The position numbers were made by a program, and so were the translations under genes. From the NCBI RefSeq assembly GCF_002222635.1, contig NZ_CP022417.1:124001-188000 (forward strand): a stretch of DNA of 64,000 nt, read 5' to 3'. Shown here piece after piece: positions 40,296 through 49,223 of this stretch; position 1 is the stretch's first letter, and every line of letters begins with the position of its first letter. Source of the DNA: Pseudosulfitobacter pseudonitzschiae (GTDB taxonomy: Bacteria > Pseudomonadota > Alphaproteobacteria > Rhodobacterales > Rhodobacteraceae). The notes under the pieces were generated by a model. The model did not search any database. It had not been told where the DNA came from and saw only the letters and a list, made by a program, of their open reading frames with translations.

Positions 40296-41378
40296 TCAGG
40301 GTTTTTCCAAAAGATGCTGCAACTCGACCATCACGGAATCAATCAGATCAGACGTCACCGCCCGCCCCGACAACCGGATCAGATAGCCCCGCGTATCCTC
40401 ATCCCGCTGCAAGGTGATCCCGCTCGACAGGGTCAGCGTCCGCTTGTCCTGCCATCCGGACGACGGCAATTTCGCCGAAGGCCGCCCACCCCGCCGCGTG
40501 TCCTTGGGCTTGTCGTCAAATTCGTCCAGCGCCAGCTTCAGCAACTCTGCCTCGCTGGCCGCCGTCGCCGGATCTTCCGAGGCCAGAACCTCGCGCAGCC
40601 GCCCTTCGCCGCCCTGCCGCAACACCTGCGCCAGCCGCAGCCCTTCTTTTTCTTTCAGGGTCTCGGGAAATTTCAGCATGTCCCCCAGCTCTTCAAAGAT
40701 CAGAGCAAAGGACCGGATCTTGCTTCGCTTCGCTTTGGACGCCGAAGGGAACAACGCGTTCACCGCCTCTTCGACGTTGATGAACGACCCCTGTTGCACC
40801 GCGATCACAACGATCCGGCCCCGTTCAAAATGGCTGAGCGAGGCGCGAATTTCGTTCTCTTCGATCATCGCGGCAAAGGCCCCGCCCATCTGGTCGGGGT
40901 CACGCAGAATGGCGCGGATGGTGGCGTGTTTTTCCTGCTCGGTCAGATCATACAAATGCTGCACCGCCTTGAGACGGCGATAGCCGGACAGCACGCCGAA
41001 TCTGGGCCCGTCAGGCTGTGGATCTGGCAGGGCAAAAACCTCGATCGGCAGCCGCAATCCGTTCAGCGCAATGGAATCCTGAAGTTCGGTCATTTCTTCC
41101 GCGATCAGCACTGTGCGGTCGCGGATCATCGCGTCGGCTTGAATCTGGGCCAGCGGAATTTCGAGGATCACCAGCCCCTTTTCCCGCGCCGTTCGCATCG
41201 CCTGCGCGTCCGACATATCGCGGGCCTGTGCGCCTGCCACCATCGCATCGGTGCTGTCTGCCGCGACCTGCGCGATGGGCGCGCCCGATTTCCGGGGCGA
41301 GGTTTCGCGGCGAAACTCCTCTTCGATCCTACTCAGATCATCGGTGCTGGGTGCCTCCAGCCGTCTACGCTTTGCCAT
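40296..41378 (-). CDS. parB: plasmid partition protein ParB
   Basis: A 360-residue ParB-family protein, the DNA-binding CTPase that loads at parS and works with ParA. The N-domain reads LEIPLAQIQADAMIRDRT, LQDSIALNGLRLPIEVF and FGVLSGYRRLKAVQHL, the last being the CTP-binding/arginine region. A helix-turn-helix follows (EENEIRASLSHFERGRIVVIA and FINVEEAVNALFPSASKAKRSKIRSFALIF). The ATG at 41378 sits 9 bases after GGAGG and overlaps the end of parA by 14 bases, so they are coupled. A parS-like 15-mer lies within its first 30 codons. Confidence 0.88.
   Translation of the reverse strand: MAKRRRLEAPSTDDLSRIEEEFRRETSPRKSGAPIAQVAADSTDAMVAGAQARDMSDAQAMRTAREKGLVILEIPLAQIQADAMIRDRTVLIAEEMTELQDSIALNGLRLPIEVFALPDPQPDGPRFGVLSGYRRLKAVQHLYDLTEQEKHATIRAILRDPDQMGGAFAAMIEENEIRASLSHFERGRIVVIAVQQGSFINVEEAVNALFPSASKAKRSKIRSFALIFEELGDMLKFPETLKEKEGLRLAQVLRQGGEGRLREVLASEDPATAASEAELLKLALDEFDDKPKDTRRGGRPSAKLPSSGWQDKRTLTLSSGITLQRDEDTRGYLIRLSGRAVTSDLIDSVMVELQHLLEKP
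41302..41316. promoter_or_regulatory. parS: parS-like site 2, inside parB
   Basis: Second exact copy of GTTTCGCGGCGAAAC, within parB codons for EFRRET. Confidence 0.6.
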
Positions 41379-42756
41379 CTTCATGCCCCTCCATCTGCAT
41401 GTCGCGCCACCAGGTCCCAAGAAGGATTTCCTTGATCTCGGCCCAAGTCCGGTCAAACGTCTCGCGCCCCCGAACATAGGTGTCGCGATTAAACTCGCGG
41501 TAGTCTGCCTCGTAAATACCGTTCACCTGTTCGCCGGCCTGCCCGACCATCGCGGTCAGTTCCTGCCGATAGGTGGTCATAAAGTCGCCAAAATAGGCCT
41601 GAATCACATTCGCTAGATCGGTCTGCTGGGCCGCGTCAAAACGGGTGATCAGGGCGCGTACGGCGTCCCATTCGAATTTCATCTCGGGCATCCCGTCCTG
41701 ACGACGCAGGCGGTTTTCGCCCTCTTCGATGCTGGCGAAGGTGGAATAGAGCATGTCGAAAAACCGGCCCGTGGAATCAAATTCCAGAAACGACGCCCCC
41801 AGCGGCACCAGAAGGATGTCAGCGGCGGACAGGGCGTTGATGGTCAGATAACCAAGCGCAGGGGGCGTATCGAGCAGGATGATGTCGTAGTCCTTTAGTA
41901 TCTCGTCAGATTGCAGCGCGTTGGTCAGCGCATCCCACAGCGGCCATGACCGCAACTGCATCCGCCAGACCGGCACCTGAAATTCGGCCCAGTACAGGTT
42001 GAGCTGCGCGCCGATCAGATCAATGTTCGGCCAGTGGGTCGGCTGGATCAGGTTTCGCGGCGAAACCTCGAGGCTTTCGGTTAAGGTTTCGTCAAGCGGC
42101 AGTTCGGTGCTGCCTGCCGCACGACGGTTCGCATTCTCGGCCTGAACGTGGCGGGCATAGTCGCGGGCCAGCAGGGGAAAGGCGGTTTGCCATTCGTCTT
42201 CGACCTTGCCGCCCATAATCGAGGTCATGGAGCCCTGACTGTCGAGGTCGATCACCAGCACGCGATAGCCGTCAAGTGCGGCAGACATGGCCAGATGCGC
42301 GGCGGTGCTGGTTTTGCCTACGCCGCCCTTGAAATTGGCGACGGCGATGACCTTGGCGGGCTGGCCCTTGGGGCGGAAGGATTTGTATTGTTTGGATGCC
42401 GATCCTTCGCTGGCAAAGTGTTCGCGTAAGGCAAGCACTTCTTCAAGGGTGAACCACTTGGAATTGCCTTCGCCGGTGCCTTGGGGCAGATCCGCGTGGG
42501 CTTTTAACACACGGCGCAAATGGGCGGGCGCGATGTCGAGCAGATAGCGGCAGACTTCCCATGTCGAGAATTTGCGCAGCCGTTTGCGCCCGTCGGGGGA
42601 ATATCCGCGCTTGGCCAGATCGTCGCGACCCTTGGCTGCGAATGTCGCCGCTTTTGCGAATCGCAGCGTGTCGATAGGGTCGGAGAGACGCGATGCTGCC
42701 GCTGCCGGATCAATGTTGAAATAGGGGGGTGGGGTCGGCTTGCCTGAATTTGTCAT
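41365..42756 (-). CDS. parA: plasmid partition ATPase ParA
   Basis: A 463-residue ParA with an N-terminal DNA-binding region (about 1-120, including FSTWEVCRYLLDIAPAHLRRVL) as in P1-type ParA proteins. The ATPase begins VIAVANFKGGVGKTSTAAHLA (deviant Walker A near 142-150), then VLVIDLDSQGS and DIILLDTPPALGYLTINAL. The large form usually also represses its own promoter. The ATG at 42756 follows GAGGG and removes 15 non-homologous residues. Divergent from the replication initiator across the origin region, the standard arrangement of Roseobacter replicase-parAB modules. It carries one parS-like 15-mer at 42052. Confidence 0.9.
   Translation of the reverse strand: MTNSGKPTPPPYFNIDPAAAASRLSDPIDTLRFAKAATFAAKGRDDLAKRGYSPDGRKRLRKFSTWEVCRYLLDIAPAHLRRVLKAHADLPQGTGEGNSKWFTLEEVLALREHFASEGSASKQYKSFRPKGQPAKVIAVANFKGGVGKTSTAAHLAMSAALDGYRVLVIDLDSQGSMTSIMGGKVEDEWQTAFPLLARDYARHVQAENANRRAAGSTELPLDETLTESLEVSPRNLIQPTHWPNIDLIGAQLNLYWAEFQVPVWRMQLRSWPLWDALTNALQSDEILKDYDIILLDTPPALGYLTINALSAADILLVPLGASFLEFDSTGRFFDMLYSTFASIEEGENRLRRQDGMPEMKFEWDAVRALITRFDAAQQTDLANVIQAYFGDFMTTYRQELTAMVGQAGEQVNGIYEADYREFNRDTYVRGRETFDRTWAEIKEILLGTWWRDMQMEGHEDGKA
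42052..42066. promoter_or_regulatory. parS: parS-like site 3, inside parA
   Basis: Third exact copy of GTTTCGCGGCGAAAC, within parA codons for EVSPRNL. Copies 1 and 3 share additional flanking bases (CAG before, CTC after). Confidence 0.6.
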
Positions 42757-42782
42757 GAACCCTCGGATGTATGCAAGTTTGC

Positions 42783-42804
42783 GCGATGTTACACATATCA
42801 TCGC
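42783..42804. promoter_or_regulatory. inverted repeat upstream of parA
   Basis: GCGATG and CATCGC separated by ten bases (42783-42788, 42799-42804), 27 bases before the parA start. It is a candidate operator for ParA autorepression. Confidence 0.4.
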
Positions 42805-42887
42805 ACATCACCGGCCCGAAGTGAATCGTAACTTTGCCGCCAAGGCTTTGTCCCTATAAATCAAGAAAAGAACGGCACAGATAGTTG

Positions 42888-43100
42888 TAGAATCTTTTAG
42901 ATATTTAGAATCTTTACCCTAGAATAACTCTTTGGTTTCAGTCTGATGACGGGATTTGGGTGCCCGAATACGGGATCAAGCGGACCTGAAAACAGGTCCA
43001 AGGGTACCCGCATACGGGATTAAGGGGAGCGATTCGCGGGTTTTGGGGTATCCGACCACGGTATTGGCCTGTTTAGGGTCACATATGCGGGAATCGCCCG
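42888..43100. other. plasmid-type replication origin with iterons
   Basis: Three TAGAAT-CTTT-type repeats (42888, 42906, 42920) make an AT-rich unwinding-like region. It is followed by iterons: GGGTGCCCGAATACGGGAT at 42958, GGGTACCCGCATACGGGAT at 43002, and a degenerate GGGTATCCGACCACGGTAT at 43046, spaced 44 bases apart. A weaker GGGT-ATGCGGG copy is near 43076. An inverted repeat GGACCTG-aaaa-CAGGTCC lies at 42982-42999 between the first two. The Rep_3 initiator gene follows directly, as in iteron plasmids. Confidence 0.75.
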
Positions 43101-43143
43101 GCGTCCATATAGGGCAAGGCCCGTAAACGGGTACCTATAGACT

Positions 43144-44436
43144 GTGGCGGACCAAGGGAACCCGTCGCAGCTAAGGTATCCAGAAAGGGCTTGTCGATGG
43201 GTACTGTTACGGGCGATAGTGTGGCAGGCGGCACAAGAAGGAATCAAACCTTTGGCCATACGAGCAGGTAGAACCGAAGACATCCCCCGTGACCAACTGA
43301 CCGGTGCATTGCGGCGCGGGGCGGTGAAAAAGCATGTGGCGGCAATTCATGTGTCGGGCAAGCTGACCCTTTTGCAGCGCAAGCTGTCGAATGTGTTGTT
43401 GCTGAACGCCTATGATACGCTGACAGACCAGCAGACCCATCTGATTGATGCGCGGACGCTGTGCATGATGATCGGGTACAATTCCAACGACATGGACACG
43501 CTAAAACAGTCTCTACGCGGGCTGGCAGAGACGGTGGCCGAATGGGATATGCTGGACGATAAGGGACAGCAGGAATGGGGCGTGTCCAGTTTGCTGAGCT
43601 ATGCCAAGCTGAAGGCGGGGGTTTGTGAATATGCCTATTCGCCCGCTTTGGCAGCCAAGCTGAACGATCCCAAGGTTTTTGCGCTGATCAATCTGAACAT
43701 CCAGCGGCGGTTCACCAGCGGTCATGCGCTGGCGCTGTACGAGAACTGTTACCGGTTCGTGCGCACCAAAAGCACCGGGTGGTGGTCGCTGGATCTGTTC
43801 CGGCGTCTGATGGGGGTGGACGACAGCCCCTATTATCAAAGCTACAAACATCTGAACGCCAAGATCATCAAACCCAGCGTGGCCGAGGTGAACAAAACAT
43901 CGAACATTGTGGTGACGCCCGAAGTGCGCAAGCGCGGGCGCGAGGTGGTCGAGATACGGTTTCACATTGCCGAGAATCCGCAGCTGGCGATCCTTGATCT
44001 GGACGACGGCGAAGGGCTGCGCAACACGCCGGTTTACGCCAAGTTGCGCGAACTGGGGGTCAGTGACCGTCTGGCGCGGCAATGGGTGACGGAACACGGC
44101 GCGGTGCATGTGAGCGAAAAGCTGGACTATGTGGCGGGGCAGGGGGGCGTGCAAAATCCGGTCAGCTATCTGACGGCGGCCTTGCGCGACGATTATAAGG
44201 CGACGGCTGCGGATGCGCCGCGCCCTGTCACCAGCGAACGCGGGGTCAAACTGGCGCGGGTGCGGGATCTGGCGGGCGCACGCACACCAACGCAGCGCGA
44301 CGCGGACAAGCGGTTGTTTCTGGCGCAGTTGGAGAGTGCCGCGGCACGCGATGATTTCGAGCGGCACGGCTGGATGTCTGCGCTGAACTATCACGCGATC
44401 GTGGCGTTCTGGGCAGAGATGGTTCCGGAAGATTAA
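43144..44436 (+). CDS. repB: Rep_3-type replication initiator (RepB)
   Basis: A protein of up to 430 residues with the winged-helix pair of Rep_3 plasmid initiators: AAIHVSGKLTLLQRKLSNVLL, LIDARTLCMMIGYNSNDMDTLKQSL, then YAYSPALAAKLNDPKVFALINLNIQRRFTSGHALALYENCYRF, with GWWSLDLFRRLMGVDDSPYYQSYKHLNAKIIKPSVAEV in the second domain. It binds iterons and melts the origin. The start is uncertain: GTG at 43144 lies within the iteron region; a GTG at 43219 is a plausible shorter start. It is divergent from parAB and convergent with the recombinase gene, with overlapping stops. Confidence 0.88.
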   Translation: MADQGNPSQLRYPERACRWVLLRAIVWQAAQEGIKPLAIRAGRTEDIPRDQLTGALRRGAVKKHVAAIHVSGKLTLLQRKLSNVLLLNAYDTLTDQQTHLIDARTLCMMIGYNSNDMDTLKQSLRGLAETVAEWDMLDDKGQQEWGVSSLLSYAKLKAGVCEYAYSPALAAKLNDPKVFALINLNIQRRFTSGHALALYENCYRFVRTKSTGWWSLDLFRRLMGVDDSPYYQSYKHLNAKIIKPSVAEVNKTSNIVVTPEVRKRGREVVEIRFHIAENPQLAILDLDDGEGLRNTPVYAKLRELGVSDRLARQWVTEHGAVHVSEKLDYVAGQGGVQNPVSYLTAALRDDYKATAADAPRPVTSERGVKLARVRDLAGARTPTQRDADKRLFLAQLESAAARDDFERHGWMSALNYHAIVAFWAEMVPED

Positions 44437-45470
44437 AGCCCCGCCGCTTTGGTCAGGTTCACGCGAAACCGGTCGCGGCGGCGTTGATACCGGCGGGTCA
44501 TTTCCGCCGAGGCATGGCCAAGCTGTTTTTGCACATAGCGTTCGTCGACCTCGGCCCCCGAGGCCAGACCGGCGCGCAGGCTGTGGCCCGAAAACAGCGC
44601 CAGCCGTTCGCGTTCGGGCAGGTCGCTGCGAATTCCGGCAGCCAGCACGGTTTGTTTGATCAGTCGGGCGACGTGTTTGTCACCAAGCCGGTCGGGGCGG
44701 GCGGTTTTGCCGTTGCGGGACGTGCGCACAAAGACGGGGCCAAAGTCGATCTTGGCGAAGTGCAGCCATTGTTCCAGCGCATGAACGGGGCAGGTCTGGT
44801 CGGACGAGCCGCGCCCGATTTCAACCTCGCGCCAGCCGGTTTTGGCGTTGAGGGTGAGCAGCGCGCCCTGATCAAGGATTTCGATCCAGCCGCCGGAATC
44901 GGGTGTGTCATCCTTGGCCACATCAAGGCTGACGATTTCAGAACGGCGCAGGCCGCCTGCGTAACCGATAAGCAGAATTGCACGGTCGCGCAGGCCGCGC
45001 AGGTCAAAGGGCAGGGTGGCGATCATTGCGATGATGTCGTCGCGCAGGATGGCGTGTTTTTGCACCGGCGGGCGGGCGTGTTTGCGTTTAATTCCGGCAA
45101 GCACCGAGGCGATGTGGCGGTCTGTTCGGTTCAGGGAGAGACCGCGTTGGGCGTAATTCCAGCCCAACCCCGACAGTCTGCGTTCGATGGTCGAGACGCT
45201 GAGGGCAGGGGTGTTGCCGGTGGGGGCGGCAAGGTCGGTGAGGTAGAGGCCGATGAGTTCGGGCGCGGGGGGCAGGGGGTCTGTTCCCTTGAGGCGGCAC
45301 CAGCGGGTGAAGTGGGCCCAATCCTTGGTATAGGCTTTGCGGGTATTTTCGGACAGCGCGGCCTGAGCATAGGTGCGGGCGGTGTCCACCAGCCGGTCAA
45401 GGGTGCCGGAGCCTGCGACGTGGTCGGGCAGGGCAAGCGATGTGTCGGTGTGGGGCGGGAGTTTGGCCAT
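44433..45470 (-). CDS. tyrosine recombinase/integrase
   Basis: A 345-residue phage-integrase family recombinase with an N-terminal SAM-like core-binding domain (ALSENTRKAYTKDWAHFTRWC) and the catalytic domain. Catalytic residues are visible: Arg in GYAGGLRRSEIVSL, HSLRAGL (HxxR) and the Tyr in LGHASAEMTRRYQRRR. Placement beside the replicase suggests a plasmid multimer-resolution or integration role. Its stop overlaps the repB stop by four bases. The ATG at 45470 is immediately next to the TGTC end of the Tni transposon, so its native 5' leader has probably been replaced. Confidence 0.88.
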   Translation of the reverse strand: MAKLPPHTDTSLALPDHVAGSGTLDRLVDTARTYAQAALSENTRKAYTKDWAHFTRWCRLKGTDPLPPAPELIGLYLTDLAAPTGNTPALSVSTIERRLSGLGWNYAQRGLSLNRTDRHIASVLAGIKRKHARPPVQKHAILRDDIIAMIATLPFDLRGLRDRAILLIGYAGGLRRSEIVSLDVAKDDTPDSGGWIEILDQGALLTLNAKTGWREVEIGRGSSDQTCPVHALEQWLHFAKIDFGPVFVRTSRNGKTARPDRLGDKHVARLIKQTVLAAGIRSDLPERERLALFSGHSLRAGLASGAEVDERYVQKQLGHASAEMTRRYQRRRDRFRVNLTKAAGL

Positions 45471-45567
45471 TGTCGTTCTTGTTCCATTAGTGGACTCTAA
45501 CGTGTTAATATCATGACATTCACGTTCTTGTTTCATTTCCGGATTATAGTTTCATATATCGGACATA
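45471..45567 (+). repeat. left-end transposase-binding repeats
   Basis: Three related copies of a roughly 24-base motif with core GTTyCATT-n3-GGA, starting near 45471, 45521 and 45544. They precede tniA and match inverted copies after tniQ. Confidence 0.6.
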
Positions 45568-45592
45568 TGACACCTTTTTGTTGATTTTGACC

Positions 45593-47239
45593 ATGGTGGA
45601 TCGCTCAGACTTCAACGCCGTCGACGATGCCGCTTGGGAACATGCAGTTGCGCGAGAGGCGGTGATCCGACGGCTGGCGAGCACGGCTACCCCGAACCGC
45701 ACCGAATTCCTCAAGGCCTGCCGAGACCTTGGTCTCAAGCGATCCCGTCTTTACGAATTGATCCGTGCTTATAAGGCGCGCCCGGTCACCAGCTCACTGC
45801 TGATGGCTTCCGCCGGATCGCCATCGGGCAGTCGACGGCTGCCGGACGAGATTGAGGCGGTGATTTCAGGGGCGATTGAGGACTTCTTCAAATCACGCCA
45901 GAAGCCCAGCATAAATGCCCTGCAAAAGGAGGTACGCAGGCGGTGCAGTCAGCGGGGTCTGCGCGCGCCGTGCTGGACGACGTTGCGGGATCGTGTGGCG
46001 GCACTGGATCCAGCAGAGCTCACCGCTGCGCGTGAGGGCGCTAAGGCCTCTCGCCAGCGCCACCGCCCGGTGCCGGGCAGCTATCAGGTTGAACGGGCCT
46101 ATGAGGTGGTTCAAATCGATCACACGCTGGTGGATGTCATCGTTGTGGACCGGGTTCATCGGGAGCCTTTGCAACGGCCCTGGCTGACGCTCGCCATCGA
46201 CGTCGCCAGCCGCATGGTGGCGGGGTTTTATCTGACGCTGGAGCCGCCGTCGGCCTTGTCGGTGGCACTGGCCATTCAGCACCTGGTGCAGCCCAAATTC
46301 GACTGGTTGGAGGCCCTGGATATCGACGCGGATTGGCCCGCGGAGGGTTTGCCGGAGACCATACACGTCGACAATGCCAAGGAATTCCGCTCGAAGGCTA
46401 TGAAGCGGGGTGCGGAAGAGCACGGAATTTCGCTGCAGTACCGGCCGATCGGTGCGCCGCACTACGGTGGTCACATCGAGCGTCTGATCGGCACTATGAT
46501 GGGGGCGGTCCACCTGCTGCCGGGATCGACCTTCAGCAGCATCAAGGACCGTGGGGATTACGATTCCGTGGCGAAATCCGCGATGACGCTCGACGAGCTG
46601 GAGCACTGGATGGCGCTGGAAATCACCCGTTATCATGCTGAACGGCACCGCTCGCTCGGGATTCCACCAGTTGCGGCCTGGAACGAGGCCTATGGGCGTC
46701 GCGGGGCACCTTTGCGCCTGCCTTACGACCTGGTGGGGTTCCGGATCGACTTCCTGCCGAGCACGGAACGCATGGTGCGCCGCGATGGCATCCATCTCTT
46801 CGGCCTGCGGTATTGGGACGATATCCTCAGCCTCTGGGCAGGCCGGCAGGACCGGCAAATGCGGGTGGCCTACGATCCACGTGACCTTTCCACGATCTTT
46901 GTCCGGACCCCTGATGGTCAGCGCTATCCTGTCCGGTTCGCCGATCTGCGCCATCCGTCGATCACCCTTGCGGAGCATCGCCGCGCGCAGGCGATCCTGC
47001 GCGAGCGCGGACGCGCGCTTGAGGACGAAGTGCTCATATTCGAGGTGATCGAGGAACAGCGGGCTCTGGTGGATGCGGCCACCAGCGAGACACGGGAAGC
47101 CAGGCGGTTTTCCGAACGACGGGATCGAGCGCTTGATGGGGTAAGGGCTTACGAGGCCGAGGATGCCGACCCGGAGCCGGAGGAAAACGAGAATGTGCTC
47201 AGGGACCACCCGGGTTTCTATGTTGAGGAATGGTCGTGA
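45593..47239 (+). CDS. tniA: TniA/TnsB-like DDE transposase
   Basis: A 548-residue Mu/TnsB-type transposase. The N-terminal DNA-binding part (LKACRDLGLKRSRLYELIRAY) is followed by an rve-type RNase H core with catalytic residues Asp in VVQIDHTLVD (about 176), Asp in TIHVDNAKEF (about 260) and Glu in YGGHIERLIGTM (about 296), then a Mu-transposase C-terminal beta-barrel domain (GLRYWDDILSLWAGR, VAYDPRDLSTIFVRTPDG). It cuts and joins the transposon ends. The ATG at 45593 is used; TTG codons slightly upstream are possible. It overlaps tniB. Confidence 0.92.
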   Translation: MVDRSDFNAVDDAAWEHAVAREAVIRRLASTATPNRTEFLKACRDLGLKRSRLYELIRAYKARPVTSSLLMASAGSPSGSRRLPDEIEAVISGAIEDFFKSRQKPSINALQKEVRRRCSQRGLRAPCWTTLRDRVAALDPAELTAAREGAKASRQRHRPVPGSYQVERAYEVVQIDHTLVDVIVVDRVHREPLQRPWLTLAIDVASRMVAGFYLTLEPPSALSVALAIQHLVQPKFDWLEALDIDADWPAEGLPETIHVDNAKEFRSKAMKRGAEEHGISLQYRPIGAPHYGGHIERLIGTMMGAVHLLPGSTFSSIKDRGDYDSVAKSAMTLDELEHWMALEITRYHAERHRSLGIPPVAAWNEAYGRRGAPLRLPYDLVGFRIDFLPSTERMVRRDGIHLFGLRYWDDILSLWAGRQDRQMRVAYDPRDLSTIFVRTPDGQRYPVRFADLRHPSITLAEHRRAQAILRERGRALEDEVLIFEVIEEQRALVDAATSETREARRFSERRDRALDGVRAYEAEDADPEPEENENVLRDHPGFYVEEWS

Positions 47240-48168
47240 CCGAGGACAACGCATTTGCACATCTCGATCCGGCGTACCGCCGGTTCGCGGCGCTTCCGGA
47301 CGATGAGCGCATCGCCTGGATCCGGGCCGACCGCTGGATTGGATTCGAGCAGTCCGGGGCAGCCCTGGCACGTCTGGAGAATCTGCTGACCTATCCGCCG
47401 CGTGACCGGATGCCGTGCTTGTTGATCTATGGCGAAACTGGCATGGGAAAGACCAAGATCGTGCGCAAGTTCGAACGTGATCACCCGCCGAAGTTCAGCC
47501 AGGTGACCGGTGTGGACCATCGCCCGGTGGTTGTCGCGCAGGTGCCATCAGAACCGATCGAGCGCGATCTCTACCGCGAACTCATGGCCAGCATGGGTGC
47601 GCCGGCCATGGTGGGCGGTACGCTCGCCCGCGAGAAGGATATCTGCCGGTCGCTGTTGCGGACCGTGGGCGCGAAGATGATCATTCTCGACGAGGTGAAC
47701 GGCATGCTGGCCGGTACCTTTCGGCAGCAGCGCATCTTTCTCAATGCGATCCGGTTTCTGGCCAATGATCTGCGAATTCCATTGGTTTGTGCCGGGACGG
47801 ATCTGGCCCGCCAGGCCTTGCTGACCGATGCACAACTGGCCGAGCGGTTCGAAGCGTTTCATCTCAAGCCCTGGCAAAACGATGCCGCCTTCGCCGGGCT
47901 CCTGAAAAGCTTCGAGCGCATCCTGCCCTTGCGCAGCGCCTCCGATCTGATCAGCGGGGAGGCCCGAGAGCGGATTCATAAGCAGACCTCCGGTGTAACG
48001 GCGCGCATCTTCCGCCTGATCGAGACGGCGACGGAAGATGCCGTCCAATCGGGCAAAGAACGCCTCGACGCGCATAGTTTCGGCGACAATCTGGTGCTGC
48101 CGCTGGTCTCGATGACCCAGACGGTTCGGCGGCGGGGAAAGCGCGTGCCGCAACGGGTCGGGGCATGA
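47236..48168 (+). CDS. tniB: TniB/TnsC-like AAA+ ATPase
   Basis: A 310-residue AAA+ protein with Walker A IYGETGMGKTKIVRKF (about 75-90), Walker B AKMIILDEVNGMLAG, sensor LVCAGTDLARQAL and a C-terminal helical lid. It bridges target DNA and the TniA transposase. The GTG at 47236 gives a GTGA overlap with the tniA stop and lies seven bases after GAGG; an ATG at 47230 is an alternative. It overlaps tniQ by four bases, so all three genes are translationally linked. Confidence 0.9.
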   Translation: MTEDNAFAHLDPAYRRFAALPDDERIAWIRADRWIGFEQSGAALARLENLLTYPPRDRMPCLLIYGETGMGKTKIVRKFERDHPPKFSQVTGVDHRPVVVAQVPSEPIERDLYRELMASMGAPAMVGGTLAREKDICRSLLRTVGAKMIILDEVNGMLAGTFRQQRIFLNAIRFLANDLRIPLVCAGTDLARQALLTDAQLAERFEAFHLKPWQNDAAFAGLLKSFERILPLRSASDLISGEARERIHKQTSGVTARIFRLIETATEDAVQSGKERLDAHSFGDNLVLPLVSMTQTVRRRGKRVPQRVGA

Positions 48169-49223
48169 CGGCCTCGGTCCGACTGCCCGTCGCGCCACGT
48201 CTGTTCGCGGACGAACTGCTTTCGTCCTGGATGGCGCGGGTGTCGGCCCGCTACGGCTCCGAGCCCCTTGAACTGACGGTGTACCTGGCGGGGCAGGGGA
48301 GGCCTACTGAAGGCCTGCGGCAGGTCGACGATGTGGCGCCGGACATGGGGTTACTCAGGCTATGGGCAAAGGCCTGCAGGATCGATCCGGCGCGGCTCCG
48401 ACACAGGTCTCTGGCTTCCCGCTATCCCGATCGGCCGCGGGACTGGTTCCTGAACGAGACCGTTCCGGTTTGTCTTGCCTGCTTCGATGCGGATGTCGCT
48501 GCTGGTCGTGATGCCTATCTGCGGGCGGATTGGCGATTGGCGGAGCAGGTGGTTTGCCCGGCTCATCGGAACATACATCTTGATCGCTGCCCCGATTGTC
48601 GCGGCCGGCTGCGGCCTTCCTTTCGCATGCTGAACGACTTGCTACGCCCCTTCTGTCGTAAGTGCGATGCCGTTCTGACCAGCAGGGGAGCGGGAGGCGG
48701 AAGCCCCTCGGAAGAGAGTTTTGCTGCGGGGGTCCTCGATCTCCAGCGTCAGATCAGTAGGATCGTCAGAGCTGATCCGAGTCGTCTTGATTGTCTCGAG
48801 CATGCAGTTCGCACCATCTGGGCACCGCTCGACCGGGGCGGCGCGGCCCGACCGGTTCTCGCGCTCTGGTACGACGAACCGGGATGGAACTGCCCGTATA
48901 ACGCCCGCGCGGCCGTGGGCAGCCTCGCGCCGCTCCAACACTTGCCGGTCCGTTGGCGTGCTCTGACACTGGTGATCTTGCACGACCTCTTCGGCGCAAA
49001 ACTCGTGCCCGGCGCGAACCTGCCGGAGGCAGCCCGCATCCTGTTCAGACGTGCGGCACCTATGCCGTGGCTGGCGCAAAGTCGAGATGCGCGGAACCGC
49101 AAAGGAAAGCGCACGATTGACGCCAGCGCAGAACGAGTCCACAGATTGAGCAAGAGGCCCGTCCACCGATTAAATGGAAATTCCCTCGACGAGAGAGGCG
49201 ATTTCGGCCGAATCCACCCATGA
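48165..49223 (+). CDS. tniQ: TniQ-family target protein
   Basis: A 352-residue TniQ with the family N terminus LPVAPRLFADELLSSWMARVSARYG. A zinc-finger-like region follows: CLACF, CPAHRNIHLDRCPDCRGRLR and CRKCD. TniQ proteins link TniB/TnsC to target selection (TnsD and Cascade-associated TniQ are homologues). The C-terminal 120 residues are not clearly assignable and become basic. The last codons run toward the right-end repeats, so the C terminus overlaps the transposon end region. No separate target-site DNA-binding protein is encoded. Confidence 0.87.
   Translation: MTASVRLPVAPRLFADELLSSWMARVSARYGSEPLELTVYLAGQGRPTEGLRQVDDVAPDMGLLRLWAKACRIDPARLRHRSLASRYPDRPRDWFLNETVPVCLACFDADVAAGRDAYLRADWRLAEQVVCPAHRNIHLDRCPDCRGRLRPSFRMLNDLLRPFCRKCDAVLTSRGAGGGSPSEESFAAGVLDLQRQISRIVRADPSRLDCLEHAVRTIWAPLDRGGAARPVLALWYDEPGWNCPYNARAAVGSLAPLQHLPVRWRALTLVILHDLFGAKLVPGANLPEAARILFRRAAPMPWLAQSRDARNRKGKRTIDASAERVHRLSKRPVHRLNGNSLDERGDFGRIHP

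Noticed and set aside
45893-47371. 492-codon minus-strand frame opposite tniA
   Set aside because: Lies antisense to an intact DDE transposase with all catalytic residues; no motif of its own.
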